Shown: piece by piece, positions 11,121-21,098 of the stretch | Position numbering within the stretch: the stretch's first letter is position 1 | How the letters are laid out: every line of letters starts with the position of its first letter | NCBI RefSeq assembly: GCF_040939455.1 | Contig: NC_134112.1 | Location: 65,489,001 to 65,553,000 of the forward strand | Direction of reading: 5' to 3' | Source of the DNA: Microcebus murinus | Taxonomy: Eukaryota; Chordata; Mammalia; Primates; Cheirogaleidae | DNA length: 64,000 nucleotides | Made by a program: the position numbers and the translations under genes | The notes under the pieces: generated by a model | What the model was told of the DNA's origin: nothing | The model's database searches: none | The model's input: only the letters and a program-made list of their open reading frames with translations

Positions 11121-12488
11121 GTCGATCAGTTGTTGTTTCTTTCCTTAGGTTATTGTTTGGGTATTCACACACCTTGTTTAGTTTCTGAGGCGTTAGGTGG
11201 TGCCTGTGGGTGAAATTGGACCACTCCCTGTATATTGAGTCAGTGGGTGCCGTGGAAAGGCTGTGCAAGATGCTGTCCCTGTCAGTAGGTGGCGTTTGCT
11301 TGGAGGAACAGGCTATGGTGTTGATTTTGAGTCCTGTTATCAGCTCTCTTTCTGGGCGGAGCTGGGTTGGGTAAGCCTGCCCTCAGGCCGTTAGCAGGGG
11401 TCAAAGTTCTGTTCTCTGCTGTCAGGGCGGGGCTGGAATGGTCCCGCTCAGCCAGAAAGTCTGGGTGTGGGGGTGGGGCTGTCTGAGACCCACAGTCTGC
11501 AGCAGGCCTCGCTTCTTTCCACCCTCCCCAACTCCGCAGCTACTCCTGGGCCTCTGCCAGCAGGCCAGACCACAAGCCACCAGGCCTCCCCGGACTGTGA
11601 TGCCGGCGGGGAGGTTCCCTGCACAGGAACGCCACCTGGGTTGGGCGCACGGCCTCCTCCTGGGAGGAGGGTTGCCCTCTAGGACGCCGATCCGCCCCTG
11701 GAGGCACACAGACCTCAGTAGGCTGTTCACGTATAATCCTTCTGTGCCCCGGGCAATGCTAGCCCTCGGTGCAGGGGATCTGGTCTGCAGGTCCGACCTC
11801 TGGGTCCCAGAGTTCAAACTGTATTCCCACCAGGGAGAGGATTTCCGGTCCTAATTCACCCACAGGGAGCCCAAGCTGGGTCTATGTCTGTCTTCCTCTG
11901 AGTCGGCACCGTTTTCCTGGGAACACGGTGCCAGCAGCACCTGGGAGGGCGGGCGGGGTCCCAAACGGGAAGGTCCCGTTCCCTGGAGGTGCCTCCCGCT
12001 GGTGGCTGTATTGTCTCTCTGGGCAGCTGCCGGTAGGGTCGGCGGAGGGGAGGAGGAGGCAATATGGCGCCTGCCGCGCGGCTCTCCGTGCACACGGAGG
12101 TGCCCAGAGGAAGTTGGGAACCTGGTGCCACGTCTGCTACAGGCTCACCGTTGGCAGGCGGCGGCAGTCTCTGGGCTGATGTCCGCAGGTCTCTCCACCC
12201 GCTGGGGAGCCCACCAGCAGTCCCGAATGCAGGGGAGGGGAAACAGCGAATCCACCTACCCTTGCCGCTGGTCTCCGGGCTGCTCCGGTGGTCTCAGCCT
12301 CCAGTTCTCCTCCGCAGCCTCCTCCCGTGGAGTCTCCCGGGGTCTCAGGTACCCCTCCTTCCGGCCCTTGTCCGCTGTATGCTCGTCTTCTTGCTTCTTT
12401 CCTCTAGTTTCTGCTAGAATCGGTCTTTTCTGCAGAGACCCTCTGTCTGGCCGTGTTATTCGTCCGCCATCTTGCTCCGCCCCCCCCC
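11121..12488 (-). promoter_or_regulatory. LINE-1 5' UTR with internal promoter
   Basis: This 1.37-kb region is the only sustained GC- and CpG-rich stretch in the window, in sharp contrast to its AT-rich surroundings. The LINE-1 sense strand starts with a G9 run, GCGGAGC and then AAGATGGCGG (plus strand 12,464-12,473), the same arrangement as the YY1-binding start of human L1. A second ATATGGCGCC-type core lies near 12,062. Mammalian L1 5' UTRs drive RNA polymerase II transcription of the element and often also fire antisense, which here would run rightward into the flank. The CpG density suggests a methylation target. Several open frames cross it on both strands, as expected by chance in GC-rich DNA. 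Confidence 0.85.
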
Positions 12489-12562
12489 TGCATTTTTTAT
12501 ACATTAGACTTTTCACTGTGTTCCTTAAACAGAGACTGTTTTTTTGCCTGTGTTTGGTTTGA
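12002..12562 (+). other. Antisense open frame leaving the LINE-1 5' end (ORF0-like topology)
   Basis: This 186-codon frame starts inside the LINE-1 5' UTR on the antisense strand, reads outward through the element's 5' end at 12,488 and ends 74 bp into flanking DNA. The geometry resembles primate ORF0, which is encoded antisense in the L1 5' UTR and can extend into adjacent sequence. I see no homology to any known protein, and low-complexity Ser/Arg/Gly content is expected of any frame through GC-rich DNA. Two more plus-strand frames (11,438-11,854 and 11,769-12,179) are of the same kind, so chance is the default explanation. Confidence 0.2.
12489..12498 (+). repeat. Right target-site duplication of the full-length LINE-1
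   Basis: TGCATTTTTT lies directly outside the LINE-1 5' end and is identical to 5,939-5,948. The base after it begins AT, which fits cleavage after a T run by the LINE-1 endonuclease. Confidence 0.85.
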
Positions 12563-12779
12563 ATGTATCTACCCATCTATATATTCAAAGCAACCTGCAG
12601 TCATGACCTGAGGGCTATAAAAATCATGTTTGTAGACTCGTAAGTATTCAACTCCATCTTCAAAGCTTCATGTCTGTTATAAAATCCTTTGAAGTCTGAA
12701 GAGTTGGAAGGACTACAATTGAGCAATTGTTCACCTGTAGCCTCCATGACATTAGGCACACAATGGTTGAATCTTTTTT

Positions 12780-13488
12780 TACTAATTTCAAAGTATTATG
12801 GGGGAACAAATAGTTTTGGTTACATGGATCACTTTTAAAGTGCTAGAGTCATGGTTATAAGCGTGCCTGTTACCCAGGTACCCATCACTGAGATATGTTC
12901 CTTGTACTCGTTAGGTAGGTTTTCATCCATCCTCTCCTCCCCCTCTCAACCCCCAGTTGATTTCCCTTAAGTCTTACTTCCTTCTGTACATGTGTGCTCA
13001 TCAATTAGTTCCAATTTAATAGTGAGTACATGTGGTGTTTTTTTTTCCCATTTTTTAGATACTTCACTTAGGATAATGGTCTCCAGTTCCATCCAAATTG
13101 TTGCAAAAGACATTAAGTCATCCTTCTTCGTGGCTGAGTTGTGTTCCATGGTATACATATACCACATTTTGTTAATCCACTCATGAATTAATGGGTATTT
13201 GGGTTGATTCCACATCTTTGCAATTGTGAATTTTGCTGCAATAAACATTTCAGTGCAGGTGTCTTTTTGATAATATGACTTATTTTCCTTTGGGTAGAAA
13301 CCCAGTAGTGGGATTGCTGGGTCAGATGGTAGGTCTACTTTTAGTTCCTTGAGGAATCTCCATACTGTTTTCCATAGAGATTATACTAATTTGCAGTCCC
13401 ACCAACAGTGTAGAAGTGCTCCTTCCTCTGTCATCCACACTGGCATCTGTTGGTTTTGGACTTTATAATAAAAACCATTCTAATTGGG
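12780..13488 (-). mobile_element. 5'-truncated LINE-1 (ORF2 C-terminus and 3' UTR)
   Basis: The sequence is alignable by eye with the 3' end of the full-length copy (5,988 to about 6,690). It has the attatggggg start of the 3' UTR and a 93-codon open stretch (12,967-13,248) holding the [11 protein letters not shown] block of the ORF2 C-terminus. The G-rich 3' UTR is different and degraded, so this is an older or separate subfamily. It stops near 13,488 in the middle of ORF2, as usual for incomplete reverse transcription. Only a short T run remains of the tail and no clear target duplication is visible. Confidence 0.85.
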
Positions 13489-16400
13489 GGAAGGTTATTT
13501 TTCTTTCATATTTACCAACTCTACTTTCTAATGGCCCATAGTTTTTGCTTTTCAAATATTTTATAGCATCTACTCATTAATAGAGTATCAACTATATGCA
13601 ATGCTGTTTTTCAATGAACAGACATCTATGTAGAAATTTGATAAACAGCATTTTTCTCAAAGAACTTAAAATGTTTATGAGGTTAAGTTATATATAAACA
13701 ATGAAATATGTGCCATATATATACTATCAATGCATTACCACATATTGCATATATGACACTACAATCATAAAATTCTATATTTTAAGCACAAAGTAAGTAA
13801 TCACTAATGCAAATAGCATGTTAGATTTTGTAAATTCCATTCACTATGGAGTGAAATGGTTACGAAAAGCATAATAAACAATGTGGAAACTCGATTGTGC
13901 CTTAAAAATCAGTAAACTACAAACAAATCCAGAACTTTAGTAGATCTGGAAAATAGCATAAAAATAAATTAAAATACAGTATTCCTAAGACATTTTGAAG
14001 TGACAAGAAAAGACGAGACTTGTCAGGGAAAAGAGAAGAATTGAAAGACCAGCTTGGCAAGGTAAGTTAAACTCAAGATTCTAAAAAGGTTTTTTTCCAG
14101 CTAAGGAATCTTTGACTGCATTATTTTATATGAAACGAGAAGCCATTGCAGGTTTTTCTGAAAAGAAATTATTTTGGGGAAAATTTTATAAAGATTAGTC
14201 AAAGAAAAATTATCATAGCATTAGGGAGACAGAAACTAGATATACAAGACTAGCTCAGGGACTACTTCAAACTCTACCTGATATGCTTAGGGCCTGAGTT
14301 ATGTGTTATTAGAAAAGGAAGGAACATGCTTCTAAAAGATGTTTTAGGAAAAAATTGGCAGGTCTTTGTAAAGGGATTATTGTGACAGGGGAAAAAATAG
14401 AATAAGTCAGGTTTTCATCCTGGGTGAATAAAAGGTGCTTATATCCTTAATAGAGAAAAGGATGCTTCTTTTAGGAAGTAACGAAATCTGCGTTATACAA
14501 GTTGACTTTGGGTCATAGTGGATCATCCAAATGGACATGAATATGAGAAAGGTAAAGATACAAATTGGAGATTTAGATGGATAGTGATGCCTGAGCAAAA
14601 AGGAAGGAAATTTGCTAATGAGAGATCATTTTTTGTGATCAAGATTACAGGCTCCATGAAAGGGTGAAAAACAAAGCAGATTTGGGGCAATAAGAAAGGG
14701 AAGGGTGGTGTAGATCACTTGTATTTAATAAATTTAACACTGAAGAGAGGAAGAAATAATAAAAACATGGGTAAGCAAAGATAGGTTTTATTTTTTTAAA
14801 AAAAAGCTCTATATCCAGCCAAGTTCTTATTCATGAGTGAAGACAATTCATTTTCATATATGTGAGGTCTTAGAATATCTATTACAAAAATACTTCGCTG
14901 AATATATCATTTGAAATTTCAGAACAAGTGAAGACTACCTGAAATCCAGGATTTAAGAATAGAGAAAAACTAGGGGAAAAAAACATACAGACTTATAAGT
15001 ATTGAAACTCTTTAAATATATAAAAATATGTCTAAGAATATATACAGTATATATATATATACACACACATATATATATATTTGTATATGTGTTGTGTCAA
15101 TAACTCCTGGATGAAAAATTAATAAAAAACAGAATTAGATCTAGCACTAGATGAGTCTAAGAAGAAAAGTAATGTGATATTAAGAATTTAAAAAAGCCTG
15201 CTGAGAAATAGTCCTGAGATATAGATTTATAACTCTTTGGACCTAAAATGTCCATATGACATGGCTTCCCAGGCAAACCTTCCTACCCTTAAACAAAACT
15301 CTCCTGTAAACAATCGTCAAGACCTTTGCAGAAGAGCTGATTGCTTGGAGAGAATGTTATGTTTTATTAAAGTAAAAGAATGAAGACAAAAATAGACAAT
15401 TTGAGAGTTAGACTACAGTTTAATATTATGAGGTATTCAACTACAGCCCTAAAACATAGTAGGCTCTCAGTTAATAACTTTGAAATGAAATTAAAGGACT
15501 AGACCTAAGCTAGTCACAGTTTAACATTATAGCATTTTTGCAAATGTACCATGAAATTAGAGTCTTTTCTTTTCTATAATTAATGAAAACTTTAAAATTC
15601 TCTTTGTAAAGGTTTTATTAGGTGATGTGGCTATACCAAAGGAAATATTTATTTGGGTAATTTAATGAAGTAAAATTAATTTCTATTAATAGGATTCTGA
15701 TTTAAAATTCAAGGACATCTGAACAGTAAATTTGTGAAAAGATGTTAAAGGCCTTCCGGCTGTTTCTTTCATCAACTTTTGTTTTCCTTTTACTATCTTA
15801 CCTCATATCTAGCAGGCATGCTATAACATGACCAGGAATTTAAAAATAAATGATTGCAGCTGTCAGTGCCTCCTGCCTGAATTCCTGAGTTCCTTTATGA
15901 ATATTTGGGCTGTGTTGTGTTTTCCAGTAGCAAGCCATTTTTAAAGGAGGCATGATGGCTCTTTCATGTAAATTAATTTCTACAGCTGTAACTTTGTGCT
16001 TAGCCTGGGGCTCTTCTTTGTGACTTTTGCATTTATTTAAAACATAGCATTTTGAAAATTATAATATATTTTTACTGAGTTTAACTTTTATTGGAGACAG
16101 CTTGAAATTATTACTGGATCTGCATTTTAAAAACCACTAATAAACATGTCCCTCTTAAATAATTGCTTGGTGACTATTTTGGCACTCTGGCATTCTTTAT
16201 CTGAACAGGCTGCTTCTAATGCAACCTCCTTCTGTTTGCCCTTGTGCTTGTCACACTTTAGTCTCTTTGGTGTATTTTTTTTTTTTTTATTAACCTAAAG
16301 ACACTTTTGTTTAAACACATGATTCAGCCCAAATTAAGAAATGTTCCCATATGATTTTTTTGGAAATTCAGACTTTTCTAGATTACTGTGGTCACCCAAG

Positions 16401-16752
16401 ATCCTTTTTCTGGCAAACCAAATGTACTAAACATTTAAAACATTTTTCCAACTTTTATCTAGGTAATCTCATAATTTTGTCAGTGCCAGTGACCTTAAAT
16501 ACTGTAGTCTGATTTTGCTAAAGTAGAAATTACCACAGTCATTTCGTCCGGTTTATTTTCTTGATATGATCTTCTTTCTAAGAACACCAATTCTAGTTTT
16601 ATTATTGATTCTTTGATTTCTATATGGAAGGAATATTTTCAAGATAGTGATGATTCTTTTTATTTAAGTAAACAATTTTTTAGACATTCAACATATGACC
16701 AAAACTTTACTAATAACAGGAACGAATTTAGATCTGTGTAAGTGTACAGTGT
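13489..16752. other. Mostly unique AT-rich DNA; possible L2-like stretch
   Basis: No gene is seen. A TA/CA-alternating tract lies at about 15,045-15,080. The part from about 14,080 to 14,740 (gccattgcaggttttt, then ggagatttagatgg) faintly resembles the antisense strand of an L2-type LINE as seen at 25.6 and 41.7 kb, but it is too diverged to call. Runs of T occur near 16,270-16,290. Confidence 0.4.
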
Positions 16753-16756
16753 TTAA

Positions 16757-17176
16757 CCACTTCGGTACGAGAGTCTACTATAGTAGATAGTCCTAGATAG
16801 TCTACTATAGTAGATAGCCACAGATGAACTGGCACAGTGACTTTAGCCGAGAGCTGTGATTTGAAGGCGCGCAGCGGAGCGTCGCCTTTAGCTGACAACC
16901 GTGATATAACTTTTCTAATTTTTTATTTATCAAAATAAAATTGTGAACATTTAAAAATAACGTAATGAAAACATATATGTATATGTTACCTATTCTGATT
17001 TACATGACAAGTAAAGCTGCCTGTAAAGTAAAACAAGCTTTCAGTGCTTTAAAGCTTTCCTCATCACACAAGAGCAAAACGGATTCGCCGTCAACGCACA
17101 GCACAGACTATCGTGTGGACGATGAGTGCCGGCTGTGGGCGAGGTTTCGCTGCTGGTGAGCGCCACACCGAAGCGG
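16757..17176. mobile_element. Non-autonomous piggyBac-type DNA transposon (MITE), TTAA-flanked
   Basis: The element is 420 bp and bounded by TTAA on both sides (16,753-16,756 and 17,177-17,180), the invariant target duplication of piggyBac. Its ends are inverted: CCACTTCGGTACG on the left, and CCGCTTCGGTGTG as the complement of the right end, so 10 of 13 bases agree. It contains no transposase; the longest open frame is 64 codons and not recognisable. Inside are two copies of the palindrome TCTACTATAGTAGA (16,774 and 16,801), and a GC-rich stem of aaggcg with cgcctt near 16,863-16,891. Low divergence of the ends suggests a fairly recent insertion. Elements of this superfamily have been reported as lineage-specific in the gray mouse lemur. 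Orientation cannot be assigned. Confidence 0.85.
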
Positions 17177-17229
17177 TTAAACAAGAAGTCTATTCACCTT
17201 TAAGCAGTTTGCATCATATCAAGAAGTAT

Positions 17230-17700
17230 AACTTGGCATCTAGAAGTGGGAGGGAATGGGGTTCAACTCCTAAGGCCTCCACTTATGAGTTGTGTGACAT
17301 TGAGCAACTTCAGTTTTATCATAAGTAAAATAGGAGTCATAACAGTATCTATCTAAAAAGTTTGTGGGGAAGAACAAGTGAAAAAGTGCCTGCTTGTAAA
17401 GTGGCCGGGGTAGCCCCTAGAGCCGGCGTCCTCAAACTACGGCCTGTGGGCCACATGTGGCCTGCAGAGGACATTTATCCGGCCGGGTGTTTTTACCACT
17501 GCTACCTGTCCTGCTTAACAGCCAACTTGTCCCGGGCCCACAGTGCGCATGTGTGGAATGTGCGCTGCACTCTCCAACGCCCTCCAAAGGTCCTAGAGAC
17601 AGTGAACTGGCCCCCTGTTTAAAAAGTTTGAGGACCCCTGCCCTAGAGTGACACACTCAGTAAGAATAGCTATTATAAAGCCTTACAGAATTACTACCTG
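17230..17700 (+). repeat. MIR SINE, split by a hAT element
   Basis: The segment up to 17,414 has the MIR order: ggttcaactcct, ccacttatgagttgtgtgac, a decayed cttcagttttatcat and aaaataggagtcataacagt. The last part (acactcagtaagaatagc) resumes after the hAT insertion that ends at 17,640. MIR is an ancient mammalian tRNA-derived SINE; this copy is old and inactive and predates the hAT insertion. Confidence 0.8.
17423..17640. mobile_element. hAT-type MITE with 8-bp target duplication
   Basis: The 218-bp element is flanked by a perfect CCCTAGAG duplication (17,415-17,422 and 17,641-17,648), the 8-bp length typical of hAT transposons. Its ends form a 16-bp inverted repeat: CCGGCGTCCTCAAACT at the left against CAGGGGTCCTCAAACT as the complement of the right end (14 of 16 agree). 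The interior is GC-richer than the surroundings (ccacatgtggcctgc, gtcccgggcccac) and encodes nothing. It interrupts a MIR. The copy at 26,364-26,545 is the same family in the same orientation. Confidence 0.88.
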
Positions 17701-17929
17701 CACTGATTTGTCAGGCCATGTTTTCAAATCTATCTAAACATACGCTAGATGTATTTACATAACGGTTTTCTAGTAAATATTCTTTTTGCATTTCTATGTA
17801 TAAATTTATTAATGATAAATAAATATGTCTGACATCTAGAAAACTCTACTCTGGAAAAAAATCTTCAAAACAATAACTAGTAAAAGCAACTGACATCATG
17901 GGTCTTATTAACATTTAGCACTTGGGTAG

Positions 17930-18262
17930 GTATAATTGATGCCTTATTGTTATTCTAACTGGCAGATCCTCCATGACCAGTGCATTCAAGTGTCTCTGCT
18001 TATATTTCTTGACCATTCGGATTTCTTCTTCTGTGTAGTACATATTTATGTCTTTTATGTCATATTGGGCTACTTGCTTTCCCTCACCTTTTTAATTTAA
18101 CGATTGGTACAGTTTTTTATATTACACAGATAATAACTCCCCTTCTGTCCTTTGTGGTATAAGCAATTTCCCCCAAATCTATTGTTAGCCTATTGACTTT
18201 GTTAATGGTTTCTTTCTTTCTTCCTCTCCTTGCTTTCTTTTTGCTGCACAGAAGTTCCTGGC
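17930..18262 (-). repeat. Old LINE-1 ORF2 fragment
   Basis: Antisense L1 ORF2 wording is recognisable though diverged: ttgaccattcggatttcttcttctgtg, then tattgactttgttaatggtttc, then gcacagaagttcctgg. These match the equivalent part of the full-length copy (about 6,760-6,980) in order. The arrangement fits an older L1M-type insertion that continues at 18,430 beyond a MIR. Confidence 0.7.
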
Positions 18263-18269
18263 TATAGTG

Positions 18270-18420
18270 TGACCTATACCTTAATGTCCTTGTCTATAAA
18301 ACAAAGATGATAATAACTACCTTATGTAGTTGTTAAAAGGATTTATATCAGTAAAGTGCTTTTTTAAGACTAATGCCTGACACATCCTAAATGCAATGTA
18401 TGATTTCATAAAGAAGATAT
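18270..18420 (+). repeat. MIR SINE fragment
   Basis: The order gtccttgtctataaaac, gatgataataactacctta, gttgttaaaaggatttat, gtaaagtgct and a decayed tgcctgacac matches the MIR core and 3' region in sense orientation. It lies between two parts of an old LINE-1. Confidence 0.75.
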
Positions 18421-18429
18421 GAGCAAATG

Positions 18430-20600
18430 TGTTTCTCTTTTCCCATCTATGTACAATAAACGTTCAATCTTAGACAAAAACATTTTTTCTTGTCTCTATA
18501 TTATATATGGAATATCCTATATGTTCTTAAAGAATTTTTGTCTATGTTTTTTAATTTTATATTTTACAAGATTTTTCCCCACATACCAGTTTTTCCCCAG
18601 ATTTTTATTTGTCTTAACATTCTTTATGACATAATCTCTTATTTTCCCACTGAGTTCAATAAACTTTTGTCATTTAATAAATTTGTATATTCACTGAACT
18701 CTTAGTGAATTTTCTTTGCTGTACCTCTAATTCTAAGGCATATTGTCTTGATTTGATTATTGAGGATTTATAGTTGTATTTTGTGATATTTATCTGTTAA
18801 ATTAAACCCCCCTTATCTATTGCTTATTAAAAACTTTTCTTAGTTTTTTATGGAATTTGTAATTTTATATTAATTGTAGATCATTTTCCCAGTTTTTTTT
18901 TTCACAAAGTCTAATTTGTATTCTAACTGAAATGGTATAATGTATGTGTGTTTATTTTTAAAATGGCTACTGAATTTCATCAAATACATTTTCACCATTT
19001 ATTGATATGATCATACGGTTACTTTCATTCTTCAGTTTGTTGATGTAATGGACTATGTAGCTTTCCTGATACTGCAATGCCACTGCATTTCTGGAATAAA
19101 CACTATTCTGCCATGTCACATGATTTTTTTATACATTACTAGTATATATTTGTATATATTTAAGTTAAAAGTTTGTAGTTTCAAGGGAGAATGGTTTATA
19201 TATTTTTCTTTTCATCAGATTTTGTTATTAAAATATGCTATATTCATAAAATTTACTGTGTGCTTTCCTATATTTTTCATTTCCCTGGAATAATTTAAAC
19301 AGTATTGGAATTATATGACTTTAAAGCTTAAAGAAAGCTCAGCTATAAACATTTTATTCTGGTGTCAAAAGTCTTTCCTTGGTAACTGGTCTATTTTATC
19401 TATTTATGTATTTTTTTTTTTTTTTTACCTTTTCTTGTGCCAGTTAGCAAGGGAAACATCTATTCTTGAGTTTTTCAAATGTGTTGCCATAACGTGGTTC
19501 CAATCTCTACCTATGATTATTTTATTCTCTTATAAAAAAGGTGGTCATTTCTCCTTTACCATCTATAACATTGTATTTTGTTCTATTTCTTTATTCCTTA
19601 TTTGGATGTGAAAGAGGTTTATATGTTTTATTACACTTTTCAAAGTTCTCTACTATTTTCTGTTGTTGTTTGTGAACTATTTAATTTGTTTTAGCTTTTA
19701 TCTTAATTACTTCCTTTTTAACACATGCAGTCCATTTCACTGTTCTTTATTTTTTCACTAGATGAATACAAATTTCATTTATTTTACTTATTTGGTTTTT
19801 AATAATGAAGGCATTTATGTCTATGAAATTTCTGCCTAGAATAGCTTTCACTGTGCCTCACAAATTTCAGTGTGATGTCTCTTTTATTGCTTTCTAGAGA
19901 ATTATGATTACCTTTGATTTCCTTTTTGGTCCAAGGTTTGTCTAGGTGTGTGTTTCTTAATTTCCAAGTAATCAAGGGATATGGGTTACTCTCTTATTAT
20001 TTATATGTATTTCCTTGTATTATGATAAGCATATGTATCCTGGAAAACCTCTACCTTAAAAAGATTATTAAGATTGCCATATAGTTAGTCAATATTTAAC
20101 AGTTCCATAGAAATAATAAAAAATATCTCATCTCCATTGGTAATAGGAGGTTCTAAATATTCTGGAGAATCAACTTTATTAATTCTGTTATTCAATTCCT
20201 CTCTCCTCTCACCTACTTTTATCTCTAGTAGTCATGTCCAAACTTGAAAAAAGTATATTGAATTCTCCCAGTATAATTGTTGTTTTATTAAGTTCTCCTT
20301 GCATCTCTAATACTTTTTGTCCTGATATTTCCCTACTAAATAGTTTACTGCTTACCAAATTTGGATGGATATATTTTCCTATCTTTTATTATGTTCTAAT
20401 GCTTTCTGGCATACTGTTTAGGTTATACTAGCCTTGAAAACTTCCTTGTCAGGTAGTAATACTTCAACTTCCATTTTCTTATTGTATGAATGTATCTGTA
20501 AATTCTTTGTCAACTTTTTTGTTTTCAATCCATAGCACTTTCCTTTAAGTATATTTCATGTAAACAGTTTATAGGTATTTTTTTTCTTTTCTTTTCTAAT
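18430..20600 (-). repeat. Old LINE-1 (L1M-type) ORF2 remnant
   Basis: This long antisense ORF2 remnant runs in the same order as the full-length copy, from the RT region to the endonuclease. Landmarks are tgatatgatcatacggttac followed by ttgatgtaatgga near 19,000-19,050, gcctagaatagctttcactgtgcc near 19,835, and gaattctcccagtataattgttg near 20,262, which corresponds to the endonuclease GDFN area. Several open pieces of 60-98 codons are chance survivors. There are many indels and stops, so it is inactive. Its ends are approximate. Confidence 0.75.
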
Positions 20601-21098
20601 CCAACCTGCTTTTTATAGCTTTTATTAGTCTGTAAGTAGAGCTAGTTGTAATCTAAATGCAAGGATGACTTCGCAGTCAGTGAGTTCAAAGTGCTGAAAC
20701 TTTCCTGGCACACCAAAAAGTAGGTACATATATATCTTATGGATATGGATATGGATATGTACATACTGCAATGGAATTTTTATGATTAACATATTTGGAC
20801 AACCCTTAACCATCTACATCGCTAAAAACTTAGCCAAAAGTATTGGAGAATAATTTCGCTGGAAAAAACAATCTTGTATTTGTACAAATACAGTATTTTA
20901 CAGAGTCATTAAGTATAGCAAATAAAACTATAGAAAGGGAAGAAATAAGTGTTCATCAGGTAATTGAAATAAACCAGCCTGAAAATCATTATAAATACTT
21001 GAAAAGTGACTAGAGAGATCCTTTCTTTTTTTTTAATGTGACATTGGTTTTAATCTTTAACTATATATATACATACACATATATATGTATAAATATGT
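20601..21098. other. Unique DNA with short simple repeats
   Basis: No gene or large repeat is seen. A short (TATGGA)n run lies at about 20,738-20,758, and a TA/CA-alternating tract at about 21,063-21,095 just before a LINE-1 3' end. Confidence 0.5.

Larger units (their letters stand above)
5949..12488 (-). mobile_element. Full-length LINE-1 (L1) retrotransposon
   Basis: This 6.5-kb non-LTR retrotransposon is in antisense orientation and complete from end to end. From its 5' end (right) it has a G9 run and a YY1-like AAGATGGCGG, a CpG-rich 5' UTR of about 1.37 kb, ORF1, a 41-bp inter-ORF gap, ORF2, a short G-rich 3' UTR, and an AATAAA that runs straight into the poly(A) tail. Target-site duplications of 10 bp flank it. 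ORF1 is open. ORF2 is open over about 1,290 codons except for a single TAG. No frameshift is seen, and the spacing of the catalytic motifs matches human L1 with a constant 15-residue N-terminal offset. This suggests a young insertion. It cannot make full ORF2 protein, although its ORF1 could be made. Confidence 0.95.

Noticed and set aside
10936..11268. 110-codon minus-strand frame overlapping the ORF1 start
   Set aside because: It overlaps ORF1 in another frame and resembles no protein; ORF1 is the real gene here.
11422..12131. Minus-strand frames of 131, 91 and 80 codons in the LINE-1 5' UTR
   Set aside because: GC-rich DNA yields long frames on all strands; none has a family motif, and ORF1 has its own clear start downstream.
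17423..17640. GC-rich block between 17.42 and 17.64 kb, considered as an exon
   Set aside because: Terminal inverted repeats and an 8-bp target duplication show it is a hAT MITE; the open frames differ between its two copies.
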